From Flagellimonas amphidinii (GTDB taxonomy: Bacteria; Bacteroidota; Bacteroidia; Flavobacteriales; Flavobacteriaceae): a stretch of 64,000 nucleotides of DNA. The position numbers and the translations under genes are program-made. The notes below the pieces were generated by a model. It searched no databases, was not told where the DNA came from, and saw only the letters and a program-made list of their open reading frames with translations. The DNA lies in assembly GCF_013090115.1 (NCBI RefSeq), contig NZ_JABFNN010000025.1, positions 1-64,000 on the forward strand, in the 5' to 3' direction. Of this stretch, positions 36,310 through 44,669 are shown piece by piece (positions within the stretch are counted from its first letter, which is position 1; each line of letters starts with the position of its first letter).

Positions 36310-38118
36310 ATGAAACGAGTAATGCAAAAATTATTTGTTTACTGCGCGCTAGCAGTAACATTTTTGGGAGGCTGTACTGAAGAAAACCACACCGACTCCC
36401 CTGTAGAAATTCAATTGAACAAATCCGTTTTAGGAATTCTTATTGGTGAAACTTATGCCTTATCGGTCACTTCAGAAATGGAAAGTAACATTCAATGGAG
36501 CAGCAACAAAGCTGACATTGCCACGGTGAACTCAAAAGGTCTCGTAACTGGCATTTCAGAAGGAACCGCAATCATTACCTCAAAATCAGAGGGTTCAAGA
36601 GCCATTTGTACCGTGGTCATATCAAAAAAAACATATGATTTAGAGCTGAACCAGAATAACTTGCGCCTATACCCCTACCCTGAATATGCACAAACTTTAG
36701 AAGTACTTACAGATGTTGATGACAATGAAATTATATGGGAGAGCACTGATCCCAGTATCGCCACTGTAGACCAAATGGGAAATGTAACCCCATTGGTCAT
36801 AGGCGAAACAACCATTACAGCTAAATTCGACGAATTTTCCGTCGAGTGTTTTGTCGAAGTAGTGGAAGGCCCAGTGACCCTAATAGAATTGGATAAAACG
36901 GAGCTAGTTATGAAAACCTTCAAAGAAAATCAAATATTCATAGAGAACATAGAATCTGAATTGGAAGAAATAGGTTTGCCAATATGGGAAAGTAGTGATC
37001 CAGATATAGTGAGTGTCAACAACGAAGGCCAACTTACAAGTCATGGACTGGAAGGCACCGTTACCATATCCGTGACCGTGGACAACCTAACTGCTGAAGC
37101 CACAGTTACAGTTACCCCAGCAATTGTTTATGTTGCTGGATATGATAATGACAGGGCCGCATTATGGAAGAATAATGATATTACTTATGTAACTGATGGT
37201 AGTGAAAGCGAAAGTGAAGCAGAGTTTGTATATGTATTGGATGAAGAAAATATTTATACAACTGGACATATCGGTGTATTTGGTGAAAGATCTGTGAAAT
37301 TATGGAATGACGACCAAGAACTGTACGAATTCACAGATGGAACGGAAGATGCGAGAGGTAAAGCAATTCTTCTACACAATGATGAAATCTATGCTGTCGG
37401 ATTTGAAGATTCTGATTCTGGAGGCTTACTCAGAAAAATTGCCTCAATATGGAAAAATGGTAATCTAGCACCAGAATATGAACTTACGGACGGAACCAAA
37501 GATGCCGTAGCCTATTCCTTCTTTGTAGATTCTGAAGTATTTTATGTATCCGGATACGAGAAAGAAACCACAAACACCAGCAGTTCTTTAATTCCCAAAG
37601 TATGGATGAGAAATAATGATGTCAATGAGGAAATAGTGCTTCCCAACCAAGGTGACGATGGAATTGCTTATTCCATAGCAGAACTTAACGGTGATATTTA
37701 TGCCGTGGGATATGATAGACAAGGCGGTACACTCACCTCAATACTTTGGAGGAAAAACGATAATGAAGCTAATTTTAATGCCACTGTACTTTCTGATGGT
37801 GGCAGCTCTATCGCATATTCCATAGCAATCCACAACGGTAATTTATATATAGCGGGGTATGAAATTATAGATGGGGATAGGATTGCAACAATTTGGGATG
37901 AAAACGGTACCATAATTTACAATTTAAATTCTGAAGGGGTCGATGAAGCAAGGGCCCACGCAGTATATGTTACAGACAATGGAGATGTGTACGCTGCGGG
38001 TTATCAAGAAAATGCCGAAGGAAAAGAGGTGGCCACGGTTTGGAAAAATGGAGAGCCCCACCTTACACTAAGTGATGGCAACAATGATGCCCGTGGACTT
38101 TCCATAGTCGTGAAATAA
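36310..38118 (+). CDS. Lipoprotein with three Ig-like (Big_2) domains and seven propeller-like repeats
   Basis: 602 residues. Lipobox in FLGGCTEEN (Cys about 22). Three bacterial Ig-like domains follow (about 32-105, 110-187, 192-272), each with the NIQWSSNKADIATVN-type strand. The rest is seven repeats of 40-55 residues starting Y-x-x-G-Y/F and ending in W-K-N/D (YVAGYDND, YTTGHIGV, YAVGFEDS, YVSGYEKE, YAVGYDRQ, YIAGYEII, YAAGYQEN), which would make a seven-bladed beta-propeller. No enzymatic motif. Likely a surface ligand-binding or adhesion protein; the role is unknown. Confidence 0.75.
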   Translation: MKRVMQKLFVYCALAVTFLGGCTEENHTDSPVEIQLNKSVLGILIGETYALSVTSEMESNIQWSSNKADIATVNSKGLVTGISEGTAIITSKSEGSRAICTVVISKKTYDLELNQNNLRLYPYPEYAQTLEVLTDVDDNEIIWESTDPSIATVDQMGNVTPLVIGETTITAKFDEFSVECFVEVVEGPVTLIELDKTELVMKTFKENQIFIENIESELEEIGLPIWESSDPDIVSVNNEGQLTSHGLEGTVTISVTVDNLTAEATVTVTPAIVYVAGYDNDRAALWKNNDITYVTDGSESESEAEFVYVLDEENIYTTGHIGVFGERSVKLWNDDQELYEFTDGTEDARGKAILLHNDEIYAVGFEDSDSGGLLRKIASIWKNGNLAPEYELTDGTKDAVAYSFFVDSEVFYVSGYEKETTNTSSSLIPKVWMRNNDVNEEIVLPNQGDDGIAYSIAELNGDIYAVGYDRQGGTLTSILWRKNDNEANFNATVLSDGGSSIAYSIAIHNGNLYIAGYEIIDGDRIATIWDENGTIIYNLNSEGVDEARAHAVYVTDNGDVYAAGYQENAEGKEVATVWKNGEPHLTLSDGNNDARGLSIVVK

Positions 38119-38153
38119 AATAATAGTGTTCATTTCTTTTTACCATGTTAAAA

Positions 38154-38184
38154 TTTGGAAGTTATGATTTCCTTTCTATCTTTG
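38154..38184 (+). promoter_or_regulatory. trp operon promoter
   Basis: TTTG (38154-38157), a spacer of exactly 19 bp and TATCTTTG (38177-38184) fit the Bacteroidota consensus perfectly. Transcription should begin near 38188, two bases before the leader-peptide ATG. Confidence 0.75.
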
Positions 38185-38189
38185 GGGCA

Positions 38190-38246
38190 ATGAATCTAAG
38201 AACAGTAAATACTTGGTGGTGGATCAACTTACGTCAGAACTCGTGA
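38190..38246 (+). CDS. trpL: trp leader peptide with Trp-Trp-Trp
   Basis: An 18-codon ORF, MNLRTVNTWWWINLRQNS, with three successive TGG codons at 38214-38222, immediately after the trp promoter and before a terminator hairpin. It is too short for ordinary ORF calling. Ribosome stalling at the Trp codons would leave 38243-38249 free to pair with 38274-38280, blocking the terminator; finishing translation at the TGA (38244-38246) would cover that segment and let the terminator form. This is the logic of the enterobacterial trp attenuator. Confidence 0.85.
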   Translation: MNLRTVNTWWWINLRQNS

Positions 38247-38271
38247 GCTAGTCCCCATTGTAACCATACAG

Positions 38272-38300
38272 AAGGCTTGTCATCACGACAGGCCTTTTTT
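38272..38300 (+). terminator. trp attenuator terminator
   Basis: AGGCTTGTC (38273-38281) pairs with GACAGGCCT (38287-38295) over ATCAC with one G-T pair, followed by a run of six T. It lies 18 bp before trpE. The competing pairing GTGAGCT (38243-38249) with GGCTTGT (38274-38280) is seven pairs but rich in G-T, so its strength needs folding. Confidence 0.85.
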
Positions 38301-38317
38301 AATTTATCAAACTTAAG

Positions 38318-39715
38318 ATGGATTACAAACTTAAAACACATTACAAAAAAATCCTGGCAGACACCATTACCCCGGTAAGTGTCTACCTTAAAATTCGGGA
38401 TAAATTCCCCAACAGCATCTTGTTGGAAAGTAGCGACTACCATGCCAACGACAATAGTTTTTCCTATATCTGTTGCAATCCGATAGCCTACATCAAGGTA
38501 GAAAACGATGCCATCACCCAAAAATTTCCGGATGGTTCCAAAGAGGTATCCACAATTACTGCCGAGACTGATGTACCGGATGCAATCCATAGCTTTGGAC
38601 AACGGTTTTCAGTGACCCAGAACGGTTTCAAGTTTATCTACAATGGCCTTTTTGGTTACATGGCCTATGATGCCGTTCGCTTTTTTGAAGATGTTGAGAT
38701 TACCAAAAAGGAAGATTCCATTGATATCCCTGACATTTACTACGCCGTCTATCAAAACATCATCGCCATCAATCATTTTAAGAACGAAGCCTATCTCTTT
38801 GCCCATTGCTACAATTCTGAAAGCAATGTCGATGAAATAGAACAGCTTTTTACCGTTCGAAATTTTGCCTCCTACAATTTTTCCAAGGAAGGAGAGCCAA
38901 AATCCAACCTAAAGGATGAAGAATACAAAGAGCACGTGGACTTGGCCAAAAAGCACTGTCAACGGGGAGATGTCTTCCAATTGGTGCTGTCGCGAAGGTT
39001 TTCCCAAGCATTTAAAGGTGATGAATTCAATGTGTACCGTGCACTGCGTTCCATCAACCCCTCCCCTTACCTCTTTTATTTTGACTATGGGAACTTTAAA
39101 ATTTTTGGCAGTTCCCCAGAGGCACAATTGATCGTAAAAGACGGAAAGGCCGAAATCCATCCCATAGCCGGCACCTATAAAAGAACCGGTAATGATGAAA
39201 AAGATGCCGAGCTGGCCAAAGAACTGGCCCAAGACGAAAAGGAAAACAGCGAACACGTTATGCTGGTAGACTTGGCCCGCAATGACCTGAGCAGGAACGG
39301 AAATGCCGTGAATGTGGAGACCTATCGCGAGGTGCAGTATTTCTCCCACGTCATCCACTTGGTCTCCAAAGTAACCGGACAAAAGAAAAAAGACATCCCG
39401 ACCATGAAAATTGTGGCCGATACCTTCCCGGCGGGAACCCTGAGCGGGGCACCCAAACATATGGCCATGCAATTGATAGAAAAGTACGAAAAAACAGGTC
39501 GGACCTATTATGGTGGGGCCATCGGATTTATGGATTTTAAGGGCAACTTTAACCATGCCATCATGATCCGCACCTTTTTGAGCAAAAACCATGAACTGCA
39601 CTACCAGGCAGGTGCCGGATTGGTGGCCGCCTCCGACCCCGAAACCGAATTACAGGAAACCTATAACAAACTGGGCGCTTTGACCAAGGCCCTAGAAATT
39701 GCAGAATCCATCTAA
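38318..39715 (+). CDS. trpE: Anthranilate synthase component I
   Basis: 465 residues; makes anthranilate from chorismate using ammonia from TrpG. The N-terminal tryptophan feedback motif is ILLESSDYHAND; the chorismate-binding domain has GDVFQLVLSRRF, HPIAGTYKRTG, DLARNDLSRNG and DTFPAGTLSGAPK. First enzyme gene of the trp operon, under attenuator control. The DNA looks more GC-rich than its neighbours. Confidence 0.97.
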   Translation: MDYKLKTHYKKILADTITPVSVYLKIRDKFPNSILLESSDYHANDNSFSYICCNPIAYIKVENDAITQKFPDGSKEVSTITAETDVPDAIHSFGQRFSVTQNGFKFIYNGLFGYMAYDAVRFFEDVEITKKEDSIDIPDIYYAVYQNIIAINHFKNEAYLFAHCYNSESNVDEIEQLFTVRNFASYNFSKEGEPKSNLKDEEYKEHVDLAKKHCQRGDVFQLVLSRRFSQAFKGDEFNVYRALRSINPSPYLFYFDYGNFKIFGSSPEAQLIVKDGKAEIHPIAGTYKRTGNDEKDAELAKELAQDEKENSEHVMLVDLARNDLSRNGNAVNVETYREVQYFSHVIHLVSKVTGQKKKDIPTMKIVADTFPAGTLSGAPKHMAMQLIEKYEKTGRTYYGGAIGFMDFKGNFNHAIMIRTFLSKNHELHYQAGAGLVAASDPETELQETYNKLGALTKALEIAESI

Positions 39716-39716
39716 G

Positions 39717-40283
39717 ATGAAGAGAAAGATATTAATGATAGACAATTACGATAGTTTTACCTACAATTTGGTGCACTATCTTGAGGATTTGGACTGCGAT
39801 GTCACCGTTAAACGAAATGACCAACTCACTTTGGACCAAGTGGAGCCCTTTGATGAAATTGTCCTCTCCCCGGGCCCTGGAATTCCAGATGAGGCAGGAT
39901 TATTGAAGGACATCATCAAGAAATATGCCCCTACCAAACGTATTTTTGGGGTCTGTTTGGGGCAACAGGCCATTGGAGAGGTATTTGGCGGGAGCCTGAT
40001 CAACCTTGATCAAGTGTACCATGGTATTGCAACCACCATTTCGGTGACAAAAGACGATGTTATTTATAACAATTTACCCAAAACGCTTCAAGTAGGTCGA
40101 TACCACTCGTGGGTAGTCCATCCAGATTTGCCCGATGGTTTGGAAGCCACTTCGGTTGACGAAAATGGCCAAATTATGTCGCTCAGACACAAAACCTATG
40201 ACGTTACCGCAGTACAATTTCATCCCGAGTCCGTACTGACCCCTCAAGGAAAACAAATGCTAAAAAACTGGTTAAAAAGTTAG
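39717..40283 (+). CDS. trpG: Anthranilate synthase glutamine amidotransferase
   Basis: 188 residues; class I amidotransferase with nucleophile Cys in FGVCLGQQAIGE and His/Glu in VQFHPESV. Its ATG at 39717 comes one base after the trpE stop; the in-frame upstream start at 39699 lies inside trpE. Not fused to trpD. Confidence 0.96.
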   Translation: MKRKILMIDNYDSFTYNLVHYLEDLDCDVTVKRNDQLTLDQVEPFDEIVLSPGPGIPDEAGLLKDIIKKYAPTKRIFGVCLGQQAIGEVFGGSLINLDQVYHGIATTISVTKDDVIYNNLPKTLQVGRYHSWVVHPDLPDGLEATSVDENGQIMSLRHKTYDVTAVQFHPESVLTPQGKQMLKNWLKS

Positions 40284-40294
40284 ATATGAGCATA

Positions 40295-40356
40295 CAGTAT
40301 TGAGTATACAGACGGCATATCCATTCTCAATACTCAATACTTAGTTCTCAATACTG
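40295..40356 (+). repeat. Inverted repeat in the trpG-trpD spacer
   Basis: CAGTATTGAG (40295-40304) and CTCAATACTG (40347-40356) are a perfect 10-bp inverted pair, and CTCAATACT recurs twice more between them. The stem would fill nearly the whole 79-bp spacer. Confidence 0.8.
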
Positions 40357-40362
40357 TAAAAA

Positions 40363-41358
40363 ATGAAAGCAACACTAAATAAACTCATCAATCACGAAAT
40401 ACTGTCCAAGGCAGATGCCAAACAGATTTTGGTGAACATTGCCAAAGGAGACTACAACACTTCGCAAATAGCTGCCTTTTTAACGGTTTATATGATGCGA
40501 AGCATCACCATCGAAGAACTGGAAGGTTTTCGGGATGCCCTTTTGGAGCTATGCCTAGCTGTAGATCTTTCAGATTATAATCCTATTGACTTATGCGGAA
40601 CCGGAGGTGATGGCAAGGATACTTTTAATATCTCCACTCTGGCCTCTTTTGTTACCGCAGGAGCGGGAATTAAAGTCACTAAACACGGTAATTATGGAGT
40701 TTCCTCCAAATGTGGAAGTAGCAATGTCATGGAATTTTTGGGCATCAAATTCAGCAATGACGCAGATTTTCTAAAGAAAAGTATTGACGAAGCAGGGATT
40801 TGTGTACTGCACGCTCCCCTCTTCCACCCTGCCATGAAAAATGTGGCCCCCATCCGAAGGGAGTTGGCCGTGAAGACCTTTTTCAATATGTTGGGCCCCA
40901 TGGTGAATCCTGCGTTCCCCAAAAACCAAATGGTGGGGGTCTTTAATTTGGAATTGGCAAGAATGTATGGCTATCTATATCAAAACACGGACAAAAATTT
41001 TACGGTATTGCACGCTTTGGACGGTTATGATGAAATTTCACTCACAGGAGACACCAAGACCATTTCCAACACTTCCGAAGGGATTTTGGCCCCCAATGAT
41101 TTTGGAGTACAGAAAATTACCCAAGATAAAATCACCGGAGGTGATGATGTAGCTGGCTCCGCACAAATCTTTATGGATATTTTGCAAGGAAAAGGCACCG
41201 AGGCCCAAAACAATGTGGTCTGTGCCAACGCTGGGGTCGCCATTGCAACCGTTGAAGGCATAACCCCAAAGGAAGGGTTTGAAAAAGCCAAAGAATCCTT
41301 ATTGGGAAAAAAAGGATTGGAAGCATTGAAGAAATTGCAGGAAATCAGTAAAAATTAA
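40363..41358 (+). CDS. trpD: Anthranilate phosphoribosyltransferase
   Basis: 331 residues; second step of tryptophan synthesis. The PRPP site is CGTGGDGKDTFNISTL, with VTKHGNYGVSSKCGSSNVME following, and RRELAVKTFFNMLGPMVNP for anthranilate binding. Confidence 0.97.
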   Translation: MKATLNKLINHEILSKADAKQILVNIAKGDYNTSQIAAFLTVYMMRSITIEELEGFRDALLELCLAVDLSDYNPIDLCGTGGDGKDTFNISTLASFVTAGAGIKVTKHGNYGVSSKCGSSNVMEFLGIKFSNDADFLKKSIDEAGICVLHAPLFHPAMKNVAPIRRELAVKTFFNMLGPMVNPAFPKNQMVGVFNLELARMYGYLYQNTDKNFTVLHALDGYDEISLTGDTKTISNTSEGILAPNDFGVQKITQDKITGGDDVAGSAQIFMDILQGKGTEAQNNVVCANAGVAIATVEGITPKEGFEKAKESLLGKKGLEALKKLQEISKN

Positions 41359-41417
41359 GTCACCTTGAGTGCAGTCTAAAGGTCTTTATTAGATTCTTCA
41401 CTGCGTTCAGAATGACC
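41359..41417 (+). repeat. Imperfect inverted-repeat element in the trpD-trpC spacer
   Basis: Arms begin GTCACCTTGAGTGCAGT and end as its relative ACTGCGTTCAGAATGAC, meeting around AGGTCTTTATTAGATTCTT. It resembles the GTCATTTCGAGC-type palindromes scattered through many Bacteroidota genomes. It starts at the trpD stop. Confidence 0.75.
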
Positions 41418-41427
41418 AAAAAACAAA

Positions 41428-42210
41428 ATGAACATACTTGACAAAATAGTAGCGGATAAACGCAAAGAAGTCGATTTAAAAAAATCGCTGATTCCAGTTA
41501 CGCAGTTGGAAAAATCAGTTTTAATGGAGCGGAACACCGTTTCTCTGGCTTCAACTCTTCAAAATAGCACATCGGGAATTATTGCTGAGCACAAGCGTCG
41601 TTCTCCGTCAAAATCTGTCATCAACCAAAGTCTAAATGTGCAGGATGTAGCCAAAGGCTATGAATCCGCTGGAGTTTGTGGCATGTCGGTTTTAACAGAT
41701 AGCAAGTATTTTGGTGGCTCATTGGACGATCTGTTATTGGCTCGGGCCTCAGTGAATATTCCGCTGTTGCGAAAAGAATTCATCATAGATGAATATCAAA
41801 TTTTGGAAGCAAAAGCCCATGGTGCGGATGTCATCCTGTTGATTGCCGCCATTCTTGACAGAAATGAAATCAAAATCCTTTCTGAAACGGCAAAAAGTTT
41901 AGGGTTGGATGTGCTTCTGGAAGTCCACAATGAGGAAGAACTGCAAAAATCCATTATGTCCAGTTTGGATATGTTGGGGGTAAACAACCGGAATTTAAAG
42001 ACTTTTGAAGTAAGCTTGGAAACCAGCAAAAAGCTATCCGAAAAGATTCCAGATGAATTTGTCAAAGTATCGGAGAGCGGTATCAGTAATATAGAAGCCA
42101 TCAAAGAACTACGGCCTTTTGGTTATCAAGGTTTTTTGATTGGGGAGAACTTCATGAAGACGGATGTCCCTGGTGAGAGTGCAAAAGAATTTATAAATCA
42201 ATTAATATGA
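41428..42210 (+). CDS. trpC: Indole-3-glycerol phosphate synthase
   Basis: 260 residues; TIM barrel with IIAEHKRRSPSKSVI (catalytic Lys), LRKEFIIDEYQI, LLEVHNEEEL, GVNNRNLKTFEV and KVSESGISN. Not fused to trpF. Confidence 0.97.
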   Translation: MNILDKIVADKRKEVDLKKSLIPVTQLEKSVLMERNTVSLASTLQNSTSGIIAEHKRRSPSKSVINQSLNVQDVAKGYESAGVCGMSVLTDSKYFGGSLDDLLLARASVNIPLLRKEFIIDEYQILEAKAHGADVILLIAAILDRNEIKILSETAKSLGLDVLLEVHNEEELQKSIMSSLDMLGVNNRNLKTFEVSLETSKKLSEKIPDEFVKVSESGISNIEAIKELRPFGYQGFLIGENFMKTDVPGESAKEFINQLI

Positions 42211-42215
42211 ATGTA

Positions 42216-42288
42216 TTGTCATTTCGAACGAATGTGAGAAATCTAACTTAGAGATTTATCAATCACTTCGCTCATTTCGAAATGACAA
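42216..42288 (+). repeat. Inverted-repeat element in the trpC-trpF spacer
   Basis: TTGTCATTTCGAA (42216-42228) and TTCGAAATGACAA (42276-42288) are a perfect 13-bp inverted pair, with further pairing inside (GAGAAATCT and AGATTTAT). Same family type as the trpD-trpC element but much better preserved. Confidence 0.85.
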
Positions 42289-42301
42289 AAAGAATGATAC
42301 T

Positions 42302-42985
42302 ATGAAATTGAAGATCTGCGGTATGAAATATAACCCATTGGAAGTTGCGCAATTGCAACCCGATTATCTGGGTTTTATTTTCTGGGAACCTTCAACTCGC
42401 TATGTGGAGGGAGAAATTCCCGAGCTGCCCAAATCCATTAAAAAAGTGGGCGTTTTTGTGGACGCAAGCCTAGAAGAAGTGTTGGAAAAAATTGAAGAAT
42501 ATGAATTGGATGCCGTCCAATTACATGGTAAGGAAAGTCCAGAATATTGTCAAAAACTTCGTCATGCTGAACTCGTTTCAGCATCTCAAAAACATGAGAC
42601 CCCGAAACAGGTTAGGGGTGACAAATTGGAAATCATCAAAGTGTTCTCCATTAAAGACGATTTTGATTTCGCTGTGCTCAACGCATACGAAAATCTATGT
42701 GACTACTTTCTGTTCGATACCAAGGGGAAATTACCCGGAGGGAACGGATACACTTTTGATTGGTCCATCCTAAAAGATTACCCCTCCACCAAACCCTACT
42801 TTTTAAGCGGGGGAATAGGGTTGGATTCCATGGAAAAACTACAGGACTTTTTGGCCAGTCCAACTTCCCAGTACTGTTATGCCATTGATGTAAACAGTCG
42901 GTTTGAATTAGAACCCGGCCGAAAAAACATACAAGGATTAAAAGAGTTTATGAATGAACTTTCCCCTCTAAAAAGAGGGGATTAA
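42302..42985 (+). CDS. trpF: Phosphoribosylanthranilate isomerase with an in-frame repeat insertion
   Basis: 227 residues, about 20 longer than usual TrpF. TIM barrel with LKICGMKYNPLEV (catalytic Cys), DYLGFIFWEPSTRYV, VGVFVDAS, DAVQLHGKESPEY, FLSGGIGLDS and IDVNSRFELEPG (catalytic Asp). Residues 87-107 (HAELVSASQKHETPKQVRGD) are encoded by a palindromic element and fall between helix 3 and strand 4 (IIKVFSI), on the face of the barrel away from the active site, so the enzyme can stay active. The last residues SPLKRGD also come from repeat DNA. Confidence 0.95.
   Translation: MKLKICGMKYNPLEVAQLQPDYLGFIFWEPSTRYVEGEIPELPKSIKKVGVFVDASLEEVLEKIEEYELDAVQLHGKESPEYCQKLRHAELVSASQKHETPKQVRGDKLEIIKVFSIKDDFDFAVLNAYENLCDYFLFDTKGKLPGGNGYTFDWSILKDYPSTKPYFLSGGIGLDSMEKLQDFLASPTSQYCYAIDVNSRFELEPGRKNIQGLKEFMNELSPLKRGD
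42561..42622 (+). repeat. Palindromic repeat element inside the trpF coding region
   Basis: The element runs GTCATGCTGAACTCGTTTC to CAGGTTAGGGGTGAC. Its outer ends GTCA/TGAC and the inner GTTTC/GAAAC and CTC/GAG pairs are complementary; TGCTGAA/TTCAGCA and CCCC/GGGG form subhairpins. It matches in type an interspersed element common between genes in flavobacteria. It is translated without a stop. Confidence 0.8.
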
Positions 42986-42991
42986 GGGGTG
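42961..42991 (+). repeat. CCCCTC-type palindrome at the trpF end
   Basis: CCCCTCT-AAAA-AGAGGGG forms a 7-bp hairpin, followed by the ATTAAGGGGTGTG tail. It overlaps the last trpF codons and lies 7 bp before the DUF559 ATG. Confidence 0.7.
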
Positions 42992-42997
42992 TGTATT

Positions 42998-43456
42998 ATG
43001 ATAGTAAAGTATAACCCAAAATTAAAAGAGTTGGCCCGACAATTAAGAAACAATGCAACCAAGTCGGAGATTCGCTTATGGCAAAAATTGAAGCGGAATC
43101 AAATGCATGGGTACGACTTTCATAGACAAAAACCAATTGACGAGTATATCGTAGATTTTTTTTGTAATACACTAGAACTTGCTATAGAAGTGGATGGCTA
43201 TTCCCATGAACTTGTGGAAGTCTGGGAAAAAGACCAAAAGAAAAGCAAAAGATTAAATTCCCTTGGCATTCATGTACTCAGGTTTTCTGACCATCAGGTA
43301 ATGAATGACATGGATAATGTTTTAAGCATCATCGAAGATTACATATCAACTTTTGAAAAAAAACACCTCCCTGAGTCCCTCCTTTTTAGGAGGGAAATCA
43401 ATAGGAAGGAAAAATTGAAAAAATTCATAAATCAAATTATTGATAATGAAAAATAA
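42998..43456 (+). CDS. DUF559 endonuclease-like protein inserted in the trp operon
   Basis: 152 residues of the DUF559/COG2852 family, related to very-short-patch-repair (Vsr) endonucleases. Signatures are [51 protein letters not shown] and [12 protein letters not shown], giving the Asp/Glu residues of a PD-(D/E)xK-like metal site. It has no role in tryptophan synthesis and splits trpF from trpB. ATG 42998 is chosen; a GTG at 42989 is in frame. Its end overlaps the trpB start by 11 bp. Palindromes flank it on both sides, suggesting a mobile unit. Confidence 0.85.
   Translation: MIVKYNPKLKELARQLRNNATKSEIRLWQKLKRNQMHGYDFHRQKPIDEYIVDFFCNTLELAIEVDGYSHELVEVWEKDQKKSKRLNSLGIHVLRFSDHQVMNDMDNVLSIIEDYISTFEKKHLPESLLFRREINRKEKLKKFINQIIDNEK
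43380..43396 (+). repeat. CCCTCC-type palindrome inside the DUF559 3' end
   Basis: CCCTCCTTTTTAGGAGGG-type hairpin; CCCTCC and GGAGGG pair around a short T/A loop. It is the counterpart of the CCCCTC palindrome on the other side of the gene and encodes part of ESLLFRREI. Confidence 0.6.
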
Positions 43457-44669
43457 TAATCAAAAAAGTTCCCAATTTGAAGCTGGAGGGAGCTATCACG
43501 TTAACAAAAAAGGATATTATGGAGAGTTTGGGGGAGCTTTCATTCCAGAAATGCTTTATCCCAATTGCGAAGAGTTGCGCCAAAATTACCTTAAGGTAAT
43601 GGCAGAACCTTCGTTCCAAGAAGAATTTGATCAATTATTGAAGGATTATGTAGGCCGCCCTACCCCACTCTATTTTGCCAAACGCCTATCAGAAAAGTAC
43701 AACACCAAAATATACCTAAAACGAGAAGATCTTTGTCATACGGGTGCGCACAAGGTCAACAACACCATTGGTCAGATATTAATGGCCAAAAAGTTGGGGA
43801 AAAACCGAATCATTGCCGAAACTGGAGCTGGACAACATGGAGTGGCAACAGCAACCGTTTGTGCCTTAATGGGCATTGAATGTGTGGTGTATATGGGTGA
43901 AATAGATATTGCACGCCAAGCTCCCAATGTAGCCCGTATGAAAATGCTGGGGGCAGAAGTAAGACCCGCGCTTTCTGGCAGTAAAACCCTAAAAGATGCC
44001 ACCAACGAAGCCATTCGGGATTGGATCAACAATCCTGTGGATACGCATTACATTATTGGTTCTGTAGTGGGACCCCATCCTTACCCAGATATGGTAGCGC
44101 GATTCCAATCGGTTATTTCTAAAGAAATACAATCCCAACTTTTGGAGAAAGAAGGAACGGAAAACCCAGACTACGTTGTTGCCTGTGTCGGCGGAGGAAG
44201 TAATGCTGCCGGTGCCTTTTACCATTATTTGGACTATCCGGATGTGGGTATTATCGCTGTGGAAGCGGCTGGAAAAGGAATTGACACCGGGGAAAGCGCC
44301 GCTACCTCGGCCTTGGGAAAATTGGGCATCATTCACGGCAGCAAAACATTGTTAATGCAGACCCCAGATGGTCAGATTACAGAGCCTTACTCCATTTCCG
44401 CAGGACTTGATTATCCTGGTGTGGGTCCAATGCATGCGCATTTATATGCCTCGGGTCGTGCAGAATTCATTTCCATTACGGATGATGATGCCATGACCGC
44501 CGGATTAGGACTTTGTCAATTGGAAGGTATTATTCCCGCCATTGAATCCTCCCATGCTTTGGCCATTTTTGAGGATAAAAAATTCAATCCTTCAGATGTG
44601 GTGGTGGTCAATCTCTCTGGTCGTGGCGATAAGGACTTGCAAAACTATATTGATTATTTCAGACTCTAG
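43446..44669 (+). CDS. trpB: Tryptophan synthase beta chain
   Basis: 407 residues; PLP enzyme joining indole with serine. PLP Lys in [12 protein letters not shown], phosphate loop [12 protein letters not shown], substrate motif [13 protein letters not shown]. TrpB1 type that pairs with TrpA. ATG 43446 gives [12 protein letters not shown]; an in-frame TTG at 43440 is less likely. Its start lies within the last codons of the DUF559 gene. Confidence 0.97.
   Translation: MKNNNQKSSQFEAGGSYHVNKKGYYGEFGGAFIPEMLYPNCEELRQNYLKVMAEPSFQEEFDQLLKDYVGRPTPLYFAKRLSEKYNTKIYLKREDLCHTGAHKVNNTIGQILMAKKLGKNRIIAETGAGQHGVATATVCALMGIECVVYMGEIDIARQAPNVARMKMLGAEVRPALSGSKTLKDATNEAIRDWINNPVDTHYIIGSVVGPHPYPDMVARFQSVISKEIQSQLLEKEGTENPDYVVACVGGGSNAAGAFYHYLDYPDVGIIAVEAAGKGIDTGESAATSALGKLGIIHGSKTLLMQTPDGQITEPYSISAGLDYPGVGPMHAHLYASGRAEFISITDDDAMTAGLGLCQLEGIIPAIESSHALAIFEDKKFNPSDVVVVNLSGRGDKDLQNYIDYFRL

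Noticed and set aside
38318..38840. T-box or tryptophan riboswitch upstream of trpE
   Set aside because: No T-box sequence; the leader peptide with Trp codons explains the terminator better.
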